Below, one piece after another: positions 1 to 10,314 of a DNA stretch of 64,000 nucleotides; the stretch's first letter is position 1; the number at the start of each line of letters is the position of its first letter. Both the position numbers and the translations under genes were made by a program. The DNA is taken from NCBI GenBank assembly GCA_964036045.1, contig OZ038386.1, forward strand, positions 13,369,613 to 13,433,612, given 5' to 3'. The notes under the pieces were generated by a model, which was not told the origin of the DNA, ran no database searches, and saw only the letters and a list, made by a program, of their open reading frames with translations. Origin of the DNA: Eutreptiella sp. 'Long Island Sound 2002' (taxonomy: Eukaryota; Euglenozoa; Euglenophyceae; Eutreptiales; Eutreptiaceae).

Positions 1-84
1 TGCCCCTGCCCCCCCTTTTTGCAACAATGCCAGAATCGCGGGAGAGTTTGCCCCACTGCTTGTTGCCCCCCCCTCTTCCCTGTC

Positions 85-452
85 TCATGCCCCATTCTGC
101 ACCTTGCTTTGCTTGCAGAGAATGATGAATCAGGGACCAGACCTGAATCATGCTTGTTGGTGTTTATCTGTGCTATGGACTGTAATCCCAGAGCCCAAGG
201 TACGCACGGTCTCTTGCAGTAGCAACAAAATGAATCAACCCCAATCCCCAAAACGCAAAAAAACGCAAGAAAAGAAATAATTTTTGGTGTAACGCCCTAC
301 GCAAAAATGGGTTCCGCAAAAAAAAAATCGCAAAAATAAAATATTTTTTGCCCATTTTGGATGCTGTCGCAAAATTTTTGCTTATGATTAATTCAAAACA
401 TCCAACGCAAAAATAAGGATTCCGCGAATCTTTAGGATTTGTACGGTATCAC
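85..452. repeat. Dispersed repeat A, copy 1
   Basis: This block is alignable by eye to 60820-61336 in the same orientation. Shared landmarks in order are a CCCCATT..CTGCACC start, ATGAATCAGGGA, TGCAATCCCAGAG-like text, CAAAATGAATSAACC, several CGCAAAA blocks, GCTGTCGCAAAATTTT, CAAAACAYCCAACGCAAAA and a final TTTAGGATT..GTACGGTAT. The copies are diverged and the second carries extra sequence in the middle. No coding sense is seen, so it is probably an old non-coding mobile element. Sequence from 453 to about 1400 shows no gene; a scrap at 550-585 resembles the minisatellite family found at 6405-7005. Confidence 0.6.
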
Positions 453-2100
453 CAAAAGATCATCCTCCATTTGCAGCCATTTTGATGCCCCATCCAGGAT
501 GGCAGGGGGCATTTTGCTATTTGGTCAGTTTAACTCCTGTCCACTGCTGGGCCCCGAGACGGCAGAGGTTGTGTACGTAGCCAACATCTCCTCGCCACTA
601 CCCAGGGTTTACCGCGCATTCGTACACAAATATTTACAAACCAGAGAATATTTACGAATGAATTTGTTTCGCAACTGCGAATCAGTGGGAATCCCTGCAC
701 TATTTTAGCTCTTGCCACTGGTCAGTGCTTGCCTTGCCTTCCCACTGGAGCCAAAGCGTTGGGATCGGTGTCAGTGTAAGGATTGCAGCTGAGTGCCCAC
801 ACGTGGCTAGGGTACAGGAAGTTGGTTTGTGCTGGAGGGTAGGAACAGGCCAACAATGCGCTATTCCTACTTCACTGGCCAACAGATGTCACGGACTTAG
901 GAAACTGTGCACTGAGCGAAGGACGAGTACAAGAAGTTAACGGGCACAAGAGGAAAGTGAACCGTTGCTGTAGGATGGCTTAGGATCAAGGACAGGTTGG
1001 TAGAGCATTGCCGGATTGTTGGAGTGTTGGGTCTACCCCAATCAAATCTGGAGGCGACCAGCCAGCCCCGGCATGCGAAGGGTTCTGTCCTATTGTAGGG
1101 GGGAAGTTCGTGGTAATCGGGTCTGTCCCATATCGGGTGGTTGCCAGCGTGGTGTGTCTTGTTTGCCAATCGCTTAGCCATGGGGGCTGGGGTCCAGCGG
1201 TGTGCGCGATGTGCACAGGTGAAAGTAACCATCAGTACTGGTTCACTGGAACCAGGAGTTACGTCGGAATTCACGGGTCCTCTTTTCCGAAGTTGCAGAA
1301 ATTAAAAGGCACAACCTGGAAATCCAGCGAAATTGCTGCCTGCAGCGAAGCCGCTGGCCACTGTTGCGCGCACCGCGGAGCTGTTCCCCGTGATTGTCTT
1401 TTGATCGTCTCGACAGTCGATGCCACAGCGCTGCCAAGCGCCACTTTTGCCCGCGACGGCCCATGATCCTCCCGAAGGGCTCCCGGCCCCGGGCCGGGGC
1501 TGCCGCCTTCTCAGTGGCATTCTCGTGCTGGTGATGACCGGCCTGTGCCTTCCTCGGCCTTCTTCGTCCGGTCCTTCGGCCGCGTCCCTGTGGGTGTGGC
1601 CCCGGGCGGTCCCCCGCAGCACCGCAGCCCCCGGGACGTGGCCAGCAGGCGTCGCCGGCCCACGGCCGGCCACACATCGTAGACCCGAGGGGCCGTTGCA
1701 GCGGCTCCAGAACACGGCAGAGGGACCGGGACAAACGGGGCGGGTCTCTGAGTGCGACGTCGTTCCGGTGAGACCAAAGTACAGGGGCCGTCGAGCGCGT
1801 GCGTCCGCCTCACGTCTCTGGCCGAGCGATGCGGGTCGGTTGGGCCCGCACGCCTTGTCCGATGGTGCGCAGGTTCCGCAGGCGGAAGCCGCAGGCATCA
1901 CCTGGGGGCCCGTGAGGGGGGTGGCGCGGACTGTGCTGGCCGGGCTCGCGCTGGCGTCGCTGGCAGCGCTTTGGCGCCACGGGCCGCGTGCACGGCCCCC
2001 GCCTGCAGGTGCCGCCTGGACGATGGGGGCGGTCGCCGGCAACACAGATCGCGGGACGCTGCCTGCCCCCCGACGCCGACCGGCCTCCCTCGTGCCTCTG

Positions 2101-3561
2101 ATGTCTTTTTCGGCGCCGGGCTTTGCGGGGTCTGCGACCCGCAGGCCGGGACCGGGGCCGGCGCACGCGGCCGGAGTTGAGTCCGGCAATGGCTTCGCAG
2201 GCCCAGCAGTGCAACGGGGTGGTGACGGTCCGCACGCACTCGCGGACCCCGGTCTGGGGCCTGCGGTCGCGGAGGAGCCCCACAAGCCTCTGGTGGTGGT
2301 GATTGCAGGCCCGACGGGCGTCGGCAAGAGCGCGGTGGCCATGGCGCTGATCGAGGGCGGGGACGGGTGCCTGGTGTCGGCGGACAGTGTGCAGGTGTAC
2401 CGGGGCCTGGACGTGGGGTCCAACAAGCCCAGCCCCGCGGAGCAGGGCCGCGTCCCGCACCACCTCATCGACGTGGCGGACGCCGCGGATCCGGCCTGGA
2501 ACGCCAGCGTGTGGCGCGCGCGCGCGCTGGAGACGCTGCGGGACGTCGCCCCGGCGCCGGAGGAGCCGGAGGGGGAGCCAGCCCCAACGGCCGCGCCGTC
2601 CCACCCGATGGCGCGCCTCTGCGACGCCCCGGTGATCGTGGGGGGGACAATGATGTGGATGCAGTGGCTGATCCACGGTGTGCCCGACGCGCCGGCGCCC
2701 TCCCCCGCCGCTGTGGCCCGCGCGGCGGCACTCATCGCGCGGCCGCAAGCCGCGGAGGACTGGGACGCGGGCGCGGCGGTGCTCGCGGGCTATGGGGGGG
2801 AGTTTGCGACGCGCGCTGCGAAGCTGGGCCGCAACGACTGGTACCGGCTGACGCGCGCGCTGGAGGTCGCCGAGGAAGTCGCGCGCACCGACGGGCCCCG
2901 GGTGTACCAGGGGGTGAACAAGGGGGCGCTGCGGGAGTGGTACGACGTGCGGGCGTTCTTCCTGGTGCCGGACGACCGGCTGCGGCACGCGGCGCGGCTC
3001 GACGCGCGCTGCGAGGGGATGGTGGTGCGGGGCCTGCTGCAGGAGACGGGGCGGCTGCTGTGCGCCGGGGTGCTGCTGCCCGACACGACCCCCGGCCGTG
3101 CGATCGGGTACCGGCAGGCGCTGGACTACCTGTGCCGCCCCGACCCGCGGGCGGGGGACGAGGACGCGCTGGACGCGTTCCTGCACGAGTTCCTGACGAG
3201 CACGCGACGCTACGCGAAGGAGCAGATGAAGTGGTTCCGTAAGGACCGCGAGTTCATGTTCGTGCCCGTGCCCATCGACGCGGACCCGGCCGCCGCGGTG
3301 GCGGCCGCGGCCGAGGACATCCGGCGGCACTGCGCGCTCGGGCCCGCGGCGTTCCGGGCGCGGCTGCGGGGGCCGGAGGACGCGGCGCTGCGGGCGGCGA
3401 ATCAGGCGCAGGGCCAGGGCATGCGGGTGTTCCAGTCCGACCTCCAGCGGCTGCGGAGGGGCAGCGACGTGCGCCGGGCGGTGCTGGCGGCGGGGGATGA
3501 GTGGACGCCGCGCTGCCAGGCGGCGCTGCGGGAGCGGAGTGCGGGGGCGAGCGGAGGCTGA
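2101..3561 (+). CDS. tRNA dimethylallyltransferase, IPT9-like
   Basis: The protein transfers an isopentenyl group to A37 of UNN-reading tRNAs (MiaA/IPT family). Visible motifs are the P-loop GPTGVGKS (2308-2331), DSVQVYRG, the GGT motif in GGTMMWMQWLIHG, NDWYRLTRALEV, GRAIGYRQALDYL and the end-of-core RRYAKEQMKWFR. The WLIHG and DWYRL contexts and the C-terminal tail are closer to plant IPT9 than to bacterial MiaA, judged from memory of the family. An Ala/Pro/Glu-rich insert lies before the GGT motif. From the ATG at 2101 the product is 486 residues, and the Ser/Ala/Arg-rich first 40 residues could be an organelle transit peptide. The frame stays open back to an ATG at 1420 (713 residues), but that extension is low-complexity and probably open only because of extreme G+C content. 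ATG 2023 is another possible start. No intron is needed. Confidence 0.9.
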   Translation: MSFSAPGFAGSATRRPGPGPAHAAGVESGNGFAGPAVQRGGDGPHALADPGLGPAVAEEPHKPLVVVIAGPTGVGKSAVAMALIEGGDGCLVSADSVQVYRGLDVGSNKPSPAEQGRVPHHLIDVADAADPAWNASVWRARALETLRDVAPAPEEPEGEPAPTAAPSHPMARLCDAPVIVGGTMMWMQWLIHGVPDAPAPSPAAVARAAALIARPQAAEDWDAGAAVLAGYGGEFATRAAKLGRNDWYRLTRALEVAEEVARTDGPRVYQGVNKGALREWYDVRAFFLVPDDRLRHAARLDARCEGMVVRGLLQETGRLLCAGVLLPDTTPGRAIGYRQALDYLCRPDPRAGDEDALDAFLHEFLTSTRRYAKEQMKWFRKDREFMFVPVPIDADPAAAVAAAAEDIRRHCALGPAAFRARLRGPEDAALRAANQAQGQGMRVFQSDLQRLRRGSDVRRAVLAAGDEWTPRCQAALRERSAGASGG

Positions 3562-6150
3562 CCGCCCGTCCAGTCCTACGGAGCCGTGTACGATGTGCTG
3601 CGGGACGGCCCTTGGGGACGGACTGTGGCTGACAGCGGCTGTGGGAGTCCTGTTTCTGTGGACCACCCCTCAACTTTCTCACGCATGACCAGGCGTGTAT
3701 TTCCAACCGTCGGTCTCAGACCTCGTGTTCGAACTCTCGAAGATGGAGCCTTTTGGAAAGTTTGGCCCTTGGGTCCGAACCTGAGCTCATGGGTGCCGAA
3801 TGATGTGCTCGAACTCGACCGGAAACGGAGTGTGCCAGGGGCCGTAGGTTGACCGATGGCGATTGCCCTACGCGGTACGGTATACGACTGCGCTTGGGCG
3901 GCAGCTCACAGCGTTCAGACGGTAACCGACAACGATTCTCGCGCCTATCCGACGGCGGAGGATATCCCACAGCAGTTGGACGATCACAATGGTACGAGCC
4001 TACTCCACGGAGTCCATTGCTGATTGACGTCTGTTCTGTGAGAAGCGGCGTATTGCAAGTGATATCGTGTCGGTGTCGCTGAGCCCTGCTGCAGGCGCTA
4101 AGCGCGGAGACGATGGGGGGACCAAAGCGTGTGATGAACGTCTGACCAGGCGACACACAGTACCTGAGGCTCGACAGCTACGCATCGGTACAGGTCTCAC
4201 GCCGGGCACCACAAAGCCAGGGCTGCCGGAGGGAATCCGTGAGCCATTGAGCATGCCGCTAAGGAGGGAGGCCTCGGAGTGGGGTGCTTGGTGGGGTGGG
4301 AGGGGCGATGAGGGGGGCGGGGGGGGTACAGCATGGCAAGACTCCGGAGCTACACCAGGAGGGACAGAGGAGCCAGCAACGGGCAGGGCAGCGAGGTGGG
4401 GCAGCAAGGCAGAGGCAGGGGCAACGAGGACGGCAGGGGGGGTTGGGATGCAGGGGGCGGCAGCGGAGGCAGGAGCATGCGCATGGGAGGCAGCGACAAC
4501 ACAAGGGATGGCCTGGCCAGCCAGTCCGGTCGCTACCGCATGCTAAACCAGCGTCAGGTGGGGGTTGCCTCCCTCGGCCGCACGCACACAGAAACGCAGC
4601 AAGGCATGTGGTGGACAACCTGAGTGCGGAGGGGAGTGGGCAGCAAAAACCGTACAACGATCCCCGCAACAACCAGCACAACCCCAGTGTACCCACTACT
4701 GGGCTCCGCTAACGCGGAACCGACAACAGCGGGAACACGGGCTGCAGCGGCCGTCAGACCACAGCGACCCGACGCAGCACGCAAGGGGAAGAACGGGTGA
4801 CTGCCCAGGGCCCCGTAAAGAAACAGCAACCCGACGCCATGTCACACAGGGGGGGGGGGGATCAGGAATCGAACTTGTTGTCTGATGTGTATGAGTTGAG
4901 CATGGGTACCATTGTTTCCGCCTTTTGATAGATGCTGCGTTTGGGTGTCATAGCCGTGTGGTCGTTCTCGCTGTGATGCAGTCTGACTTCGTGGGGATAG
5001 CGCTTGGAAACTCCGGAGCCCCTGGGCTCTGTCGTACATCATCCACGACGGTGGGGGAGGGCACCCTCGAACCCCTCACTGTCATTCGGCTGGTGTTCAG
5101 GGGCTACCGGCCGCAACCGGGGAGTGCAGGACAGCGGGGGAAGGCATGGCCTACCCGGTGCGGGCGCTGCCCATCCCTGTCCTTTGAAGGCGCGGGAGAC
5201 GGAGGTGTGACTGAGTGGGGGCGCGTCTCCCACCGGCGGTGAATGGCAGGCACGGCCCCTGTGCCTGCATCCCGCTCCCGCCCGTGGGCCACACGCCTCG
5301 TCACGCCCGGTCTGTCATGCGGCGCACAGCCGAGCACCATTTCGGTGACGGCCCGTTGGTGCGCTCAGGGGGTCGTTCAGGCGTCGGCCAGACTGCCCTG
5401 TTCTGTTATGCACTCAGTCATCGGCGGTCAAGGCACTCCGAAGTCAACGGAGTGTTCCATTACGCCAGAGCAACGGAACCGCACACCAGCCTCACACTTC
5501 TTGGCCCTGTGGAACATTGGGAATTTCCATATTTTTCTGCAGCCTTTTCTTATCGCAGTGAGTGGGCCAGGGCCCAAGTGGGGCCAGCCTAAGGCAACTG
5601 TCACCAGGGGTATGCAAGAGAACAGTCCCGAGTCCCAGGAGGCACGCCACGGCCCACAAGCCAGGCAGCTCACCCGCCACGAGCCCAGCAACTGTTCCCA
5701 GCTCCATTCAAGAAGGACAGGGACGCTGGAACACTCATGCAGCAGAACAATGAGCAGCCGCACTGGACCTGAACTGAAGTGCGATGAAGGTCGTGAGGCA
5801 CATGCGGCTTGAGCAAAGTGGCGGTGCACACCTGATCAGCCGCAGCCCCTGGTTTAGGGTGAGGTCGCTGGGTGGGTGGGTGGGTGGCTGACCCAAAATA
5901 CCCCCCTTCCGGGGTCTCTAGGCTATGGCCTGTTGAGGAGCTGCGTCTGGCTGGTCGGCTGTTTGCTCCTGCTGTTCCCTGCATCTGCATCCCACAGCAC
6001 GTACCCAACCCACGGGGGCTGGCCCTGGCCGGGACCTGACCCCAAAGGACCTGACCCCCCCTCTACGGACCCCATGTCGGATGCTCGTGTACATATCAGG
6101 CTGTGTCTTAACGACTGGATGTAGCATAGCAGTTGATTGTGGACAACACC
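3562..6150. other. Gene-free repeat-bearing stretch
   Basis: No open frame here has recognisable coding sense. The G+C-rich part at 4290-4560 is low complexity, with GGCAG-rich purine runs. It holds repeat B (4580-4690), a G run at 4848-4861 and a GGTGGGTGGGTGG tract near 5870. The several open frames of 60-190 codons overlap on both strands and look like composition effects. Confidence 0.5.
4580..4690 (+). repeat. Dispersed repeat B, copy 1 (decayed coding?)
   Basis: About 110 bp here matches the reverse complement of 60505-60612 at roughly three bases in four. Both copies can be read in one frame as a related peptide with the shared skeleton NAAR-VVD-L--E--GQQK--NDP-NNQHN. Conservation at protein level suggests both derive from a coding part of an old transposon rather than from simple sequence. 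Confidence 0.55.
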
Positions 6151-6155
6151 TGGAA

Positions 6156-6212
6156 CATTGGCTGGAATTGCCTGGGCGGGGGCATCCAGTATGTGTGACC
6201 GACCATGATTGA
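6156..6212 (+). repeat. GWNCL motif repeat, copy 1
   Basis: About 55 bp beginning TGGCTGGAATTG and ending near GACCGACC-TGATTGA recur at 38614-38672 and 46637-46695. The 38.6 kb copy lies in the third open frame of LINE-2, so this copy is probably a fragment of the same transposon family. Confidence 0.5.
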
Positions 6213-6255
6213 GCCTACGGACCCCAAAATTGTCGCACGGAATAGTGTGCTTTGT

Positions 6256-6350
6256 CGGCGCCAGAGGCGCCGCAGATTTTGTTTTAGGCATACGGCGGGG
6301 GGGAATTTTTTTGTTCCACCCCATGTGTCTATACTCAAAATACTCAGAAT
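6256..6350. repeat. Dispersed repeat C, copy 1
   Basis: The stretch runs from a GGCGCC-rich start through TTTTGTTTTAGG, a G run, AATTTTTTTGTTCC and CCCCATGTGT to CAAAAT-CTCAG. The same order of blocks is found at 56886-56982 in intron 3 of the exonuclease gene. The two are clearly diverged. Confidence 0.4.
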
Positions 6351-6404
6351 TTTGTGGAGAATTCAAAAATGGCTGAAAAGCACAAAAAGGTTATGTAGCC
6401 ACCT

Positions 6405-7005
6405 TGCCCACTTCTGGGCCACTTCTGATTCTGCCCCCCGCTCTGAGGCGGAGGGGCTCCCCGAGACGGCAGGGGTTAAGTAGCCACTTCTGATTTAGTC
6501 CCCCGCTCTGATGCGGTCGGGCTCCCCGAGACGGCAGGGGTTAAGTAGCCACCTTGCCCACTTGTGGGCCACTTCTGATTTTATCCCCCGCTCTGATGCG
6601 GTGGGGCTCCCCGAGACGGCAGGGGTTAAGTAGCCACTTCTGATTTAGTCCCCCGCTCTGATGCGGTGGGGCTCCCCGAGACGGCAGGGGTTAAGTAGCC
6701 ACTTCTGATTTAGTCCCCCGCTCTGATGCGGTGGGGCTCCCCGAGACGGCAGGGGTTAAGTAGCCACTTCTGATTTAGTCCCCCGCTCTGATGCGGTCGG
6801 GCTCCCCGAGACGGCAGGGGTTAAGTAGCCACCTTGCCCACTTGTGGGCCACTTCTGATTTTATCCCCCGCTCTGATGCGGTGGGGCTCCCCGAGACGGC
6901 AGGGGTTAAGTAGCCACTTCTGATTTAGTCCCCCGCTCTGATGCGGTGGGGCTCCCCGAGACGGCAGGGGTTAAGTAGCCACTTCTGATTTTGCCCCCCG
7001 CTCTG
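6405..7005. repeat. 65/85-bp minisatellite with 280-bp higher-order period
   Basis: The unit carries CCCCCGCTCTGATGCGG, GGCTCCCCGAGACGGCAGG and GGTTAAGTAGCCAC. Successive GTTAAG positions are spaced 65, 85, 65, 65, 65, 85 and 65 bp. The 85-bp form contains an extra block of about 20 bp (CTTGCCCACTTGTGGGCCAC). A GCGGTCGG variant precedes each 85-bp unit, so a 280-bp block of four units has itself been duplicated. Related diverged text occurs near 550, 27720, 31280 and 39640-39870. Confidence 0.9.
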
Positions 7006-7110
7006 ATGCAGTGCAGCAAAACAATCACCATTCACAGTGCATCTTGTTAGCTTTGTGTGTTTGCGCGCTTGGACGGGGCCTGCCGGAAAAGGTGCTGGGT
7101 TTGGCTCAAC

Positions 7111-7168
7111 GAGGGGGGGGGGTGGGGTCCCCCCCCCCCCTTCGGAGGGGGGTGGGGGTCCCCCCCCT
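7111..7168. repeat. Alternating G-run/C-run hairpin-prone tract
   Basis: Two G runs and two C runs alternate, with a CCCCCCTTCGGAGGGG core that can fold on itself. It lies just beyond the minisatellite. No gene is associated with it. Confidence 0.5.
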
Positions 7169-7902
7169 ACAGCCCCCCAAACTGTCGAACACCCCTCGGG
7201 GTCACACATTGGCTGGCGCCAGCCCCCGTGACCCAACCCCCTCACCCATGGTCTGCTGTGCACCAGTTGGATCCCAGCAGTCGGACCATTGGTTTCTCAC
7301 CAGGCCGGTGCCTATCAGGGCAAGTCCTGTGGCTTGAGCAGGTGGTTTGGAAAGGGTACACCAGCACCCAAATCAGGCCGGGGAGCACCTGACGCGGTGC
7401 GGAGATTTGGCCGACTAGCCCGACCAAGCAGTCGTAGATTAACTGGTGGCTAGGCCGGAAGAGCTACAATTTCCCTCTGCTATTTGGGGAGTCGACAATC
7501 CAGCAAGGAGACCCCAAAATAGGGTGGTGGTTGCTCCCAAGGGGCCATCTTATGTATTTTCACTTTGGGAGGCGACGGATAGGGCAAGACGGAGGGATGT
7601 TTACACAGGTCTTGTACCCAAGGGTTTGCTCTCCTTAGGGGGCATTTTGTGATGGGGTAAAAGCCAACCCATTCCTGGTAACCCGCCGTAAAAGTAGCGC
7701 GTGGTGCGCACGCGGCGCAGATACTCCCCCTTTGGCTCCCCCTTGCGGTTGTGCCTGTCGTGGGGTTGTGCCGCCTGGGCTCCTGCTTGCCAGCACGGCT
7801 TGTGCTTTTGACCGTTTGTTTGTATTTTGACGTGAGGAGCTTGCGGCCTCCCTCATCCCATTTCAGCACCCTGGACTGTGCGCCACACCTGAGACCCTCG
7901 CC

Positions 7903-8334
7903 TTGGTGTGTATGCCATTTCTTGTCATGCTCGCGACAACTATGCCACGCCCTCCCGATACTAATCATAGGCCTTGCAGCACCCTGTGTTTGCTCATGGA
8001 GGGTCTCAAGCAGTCAATGAGGCTACGGCTCATTTGTCCCGTGAAGTACACTGACCCATTCATGTTTATCCCAGGAGCTTATCCCAGGAGCTTTGGCCCG
8101 CGGCCAAGGACTGGATGCACCGTTGACCCAGAACTAGAGACTGAGGAGCTTGAACTTGAAGTGGTGCATGGGACCCCCAAGGACAGGGATGTGACTCTGC
8201 AATTTGAAAGACTGGAACTAGTGAGGATGTACGATCCCATGCATCAGATTGCAGGACTGTCCACAACCTCTGGGTCGCCGATAGTAAGAACGTTCCATGT
8301 ACAGGCACTTTTGACGGCAAGGCTGTTGATGTAG
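7903..8334 (+). pseudogene. Possible decayed exon, unknown product
   Basis: The open frame reads from an ATG at 7903 for 143 codons. Its middle part (about 8020-8310) has a charged, protein-like composition, with LETEELELEVVHGTPKDRD and LQFERLELVRMYDP. The first 40 codons look non-coding. I do not recognise a family. It may be an exon or a transposon remnant. The rest of 7010-9190 shows no gene. Confidence 0.25.
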
Positions 8335-9198
8335 AGTTCAGAAACAAACTGATTACATCACACACCCCACAAGCATGCAATCACAAGGACACGCATCAGC
8401 CATACAACTACGCACATAGATGTGGCCAAATTCAAAATTTCCAGTTTCGTGCATGTTCACGATTTCCGTGAATTACTCCGAGTCCAGAGGAAGTCCATCT
8501 CCTGAACGTTCCGTGAATTTCTTGTCACAGATATGCGATTCCCTGCTCGAACGCAACTCCATCAATGGGCGCCCTGTGAAATTGTTCAAGAGATAGTTTC
8601 CGCTCTTCACCCATTGTCCACAGTTTCTAAGTCAGATTGTACTGCATTATGTGTTTGGTTCCCCCTCAAGTCGTGCTACATCCCACAATCAGCTTTCTTC
8701 TTTTGTTGATGCCTTTGTAAGGACCAACGCTATTCGCCAATCGGGCATTTAGAAGGTTTGCGTGTGCAGAAGCTTCATGTTTTGTTGTGATAATGCCTCA
8801 AAACAGAGTTCAGAAAATGAAACACAGTAGGTTGCGTCAATTTGTCCCAGTTCATGCTTTTGGGGGCTTCTGGCACGATCTGATGTAGTACACAGCAGGT
8901 GCACCATCGCCGCAACCCCCTCGGCTCACTGGAGTAGGATGGCTTCCGATATCTCTCGGGTCGGTACTGAATGCGCCAACTCGGTGGGTTTTCAGTGGTC
9001 GTCCTCATTGTTGCCTGATTTGTGCCCACTGTGTGTCCCGTAGGGGGGGGGGTATATGGGGTATATTCAGAAAGCCCTTGAAAAGGGCTATTTGGAACAC
9101 CCTGGGTCTGCATGCTGTACTGACAACGTGTTTGAGCTTTTCGTCCTTTTTTGACGGTGCCTGTGTTCCTTGCTGCCTCTTTTTCTCAACAGGCAGCT

Positions 9199-9622
9199 AC
9201 CATGTCTGCATACAAATTTACACCACGGGCTGTTGCTTCCCCCGATGCATACAAACTTACACCACGGGCTGTTGCTTCCCCCGATGCACCACAAAAGCCT
9301 TTTTAAATGGCTGGGTTTTGGTACAACCCCAGACCCTAAGAACCTGCAGCCCCATCCAGGCTTTGTCTGGGTGAAATCAGGGTACAGTGAGACCATTGTC
9401 TGGCGCAAGGTCCAGCTGACCAAACAGCGCAACGTGGACCTGACAACTGACGGTCTGTGGGCCATGCCTCGGGGTGGGTGCCAGTCAAGACACACAGGCT
9501 GCAGGATTGGGGAAAACTGAAAAAATATGTTCCAATTCACAAGCAGGGGGATGTGTGCCCCAGTGGGATCCCTGCCCTTGTGGAAAGGGGCAACAATGAC
9601 GACAATTCAGATTCAGAATAAT
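9199..9622 (+). pseudogene. Decayed coding sequence with 39-bp in-frame duplication
   Basis: A strong pyrimidine tract and acceptor (CTCAACAG, ending 9191) precede the block. Coding sense starts near the ATG at 9202 with two copies of a 13-residue unit (YKFTPRAVASPDA type; 9208-9246 and 9247-9285). It shifts frame once in the T run near 9300, continues as TPDPKNLQPHPGFVWVKSG, and shifts again at the G run near 9475. It then runs through KTHRLQDWGKLKKYVPIHKQ to an acidic end NNDDNSDSE and stop TAA at 9620-9622. Two frameshifts in homopolymers argue for a pseudogene or transposon remnant, although sequencing slips are possible. The family is not recognised. Confidence 0.5.
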
Positions 9623-10314
9623 CTGTGCTCCCTCAAGCATTGCCCTGTCTTGCGCATCGTCCACTTTGCAGCTCCATTTGCTCAAAAACGTGATCATCTA
9701 CCCCCAACCCAACCCATAATTTTCTGAAACGGCTCTTTCTCACAGATTTCAAAAAGTATACACATACCCCCCCCCAGCGGGATGAAATTTTGGCGCATTG
9801 GACCAAAAGTCCATAAAACCCAGGAAAAGTGCCAAAACCCACCGTGTTGGCGCACTATGAATGATCCCGAGAGATATATCTCCCCAGTCTTGAAGCGTAC
9901 ATAGCAGGCCCTGCGCGGCAGCCCGAGGCCGCGCCGTCGGCCACGCACTGGGTGGCTCCGCGGGCAGCGGCCACCCAGCAGTGCGGGTGGCGCCGCTGGG
10001 TCAACGACCACAACGAGAACGTCGGCACTTACGAAGGCGCTGGGTGCTCAATTCTCGTCAGTTGGACAGTCAAACAAGACAAAGCATGTTCGACGCCAAT
10101 AGGCACCTTGCTGCAGCGTGACGGACAGTCAAACACACACACACCAACACACACAGGTCTCTTTTGTTAACCCCTTCACGTGGTGGGACCGTTGGCACCG
10201 AAAGTTAACAACGCATCAATCTGAGCTGCCTAGCAGCGCACGAGGCCAAGGGCCAGTTTCAGCAACTGGATCCCGGGTTTCCATTTTCAGGGCCCCTCCC
10301 CCGGGCCACACACA

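Noticed and set aside
1810-3666. 618-codon minus-strand frame opposite the IPT gene
   Set aside because: It is rich in Arg/Pro/Ala with no domain; the opposite strand carries a clear family match, so it is a G+C-driven shadow.
4850-4905. Third tRNA-like SINE copy (AAGTTCGATTCC on the minus strand)
   Set aside because: The distance from a possible A box to the B box is only about 27 bp, too short for a tRNA promoter.
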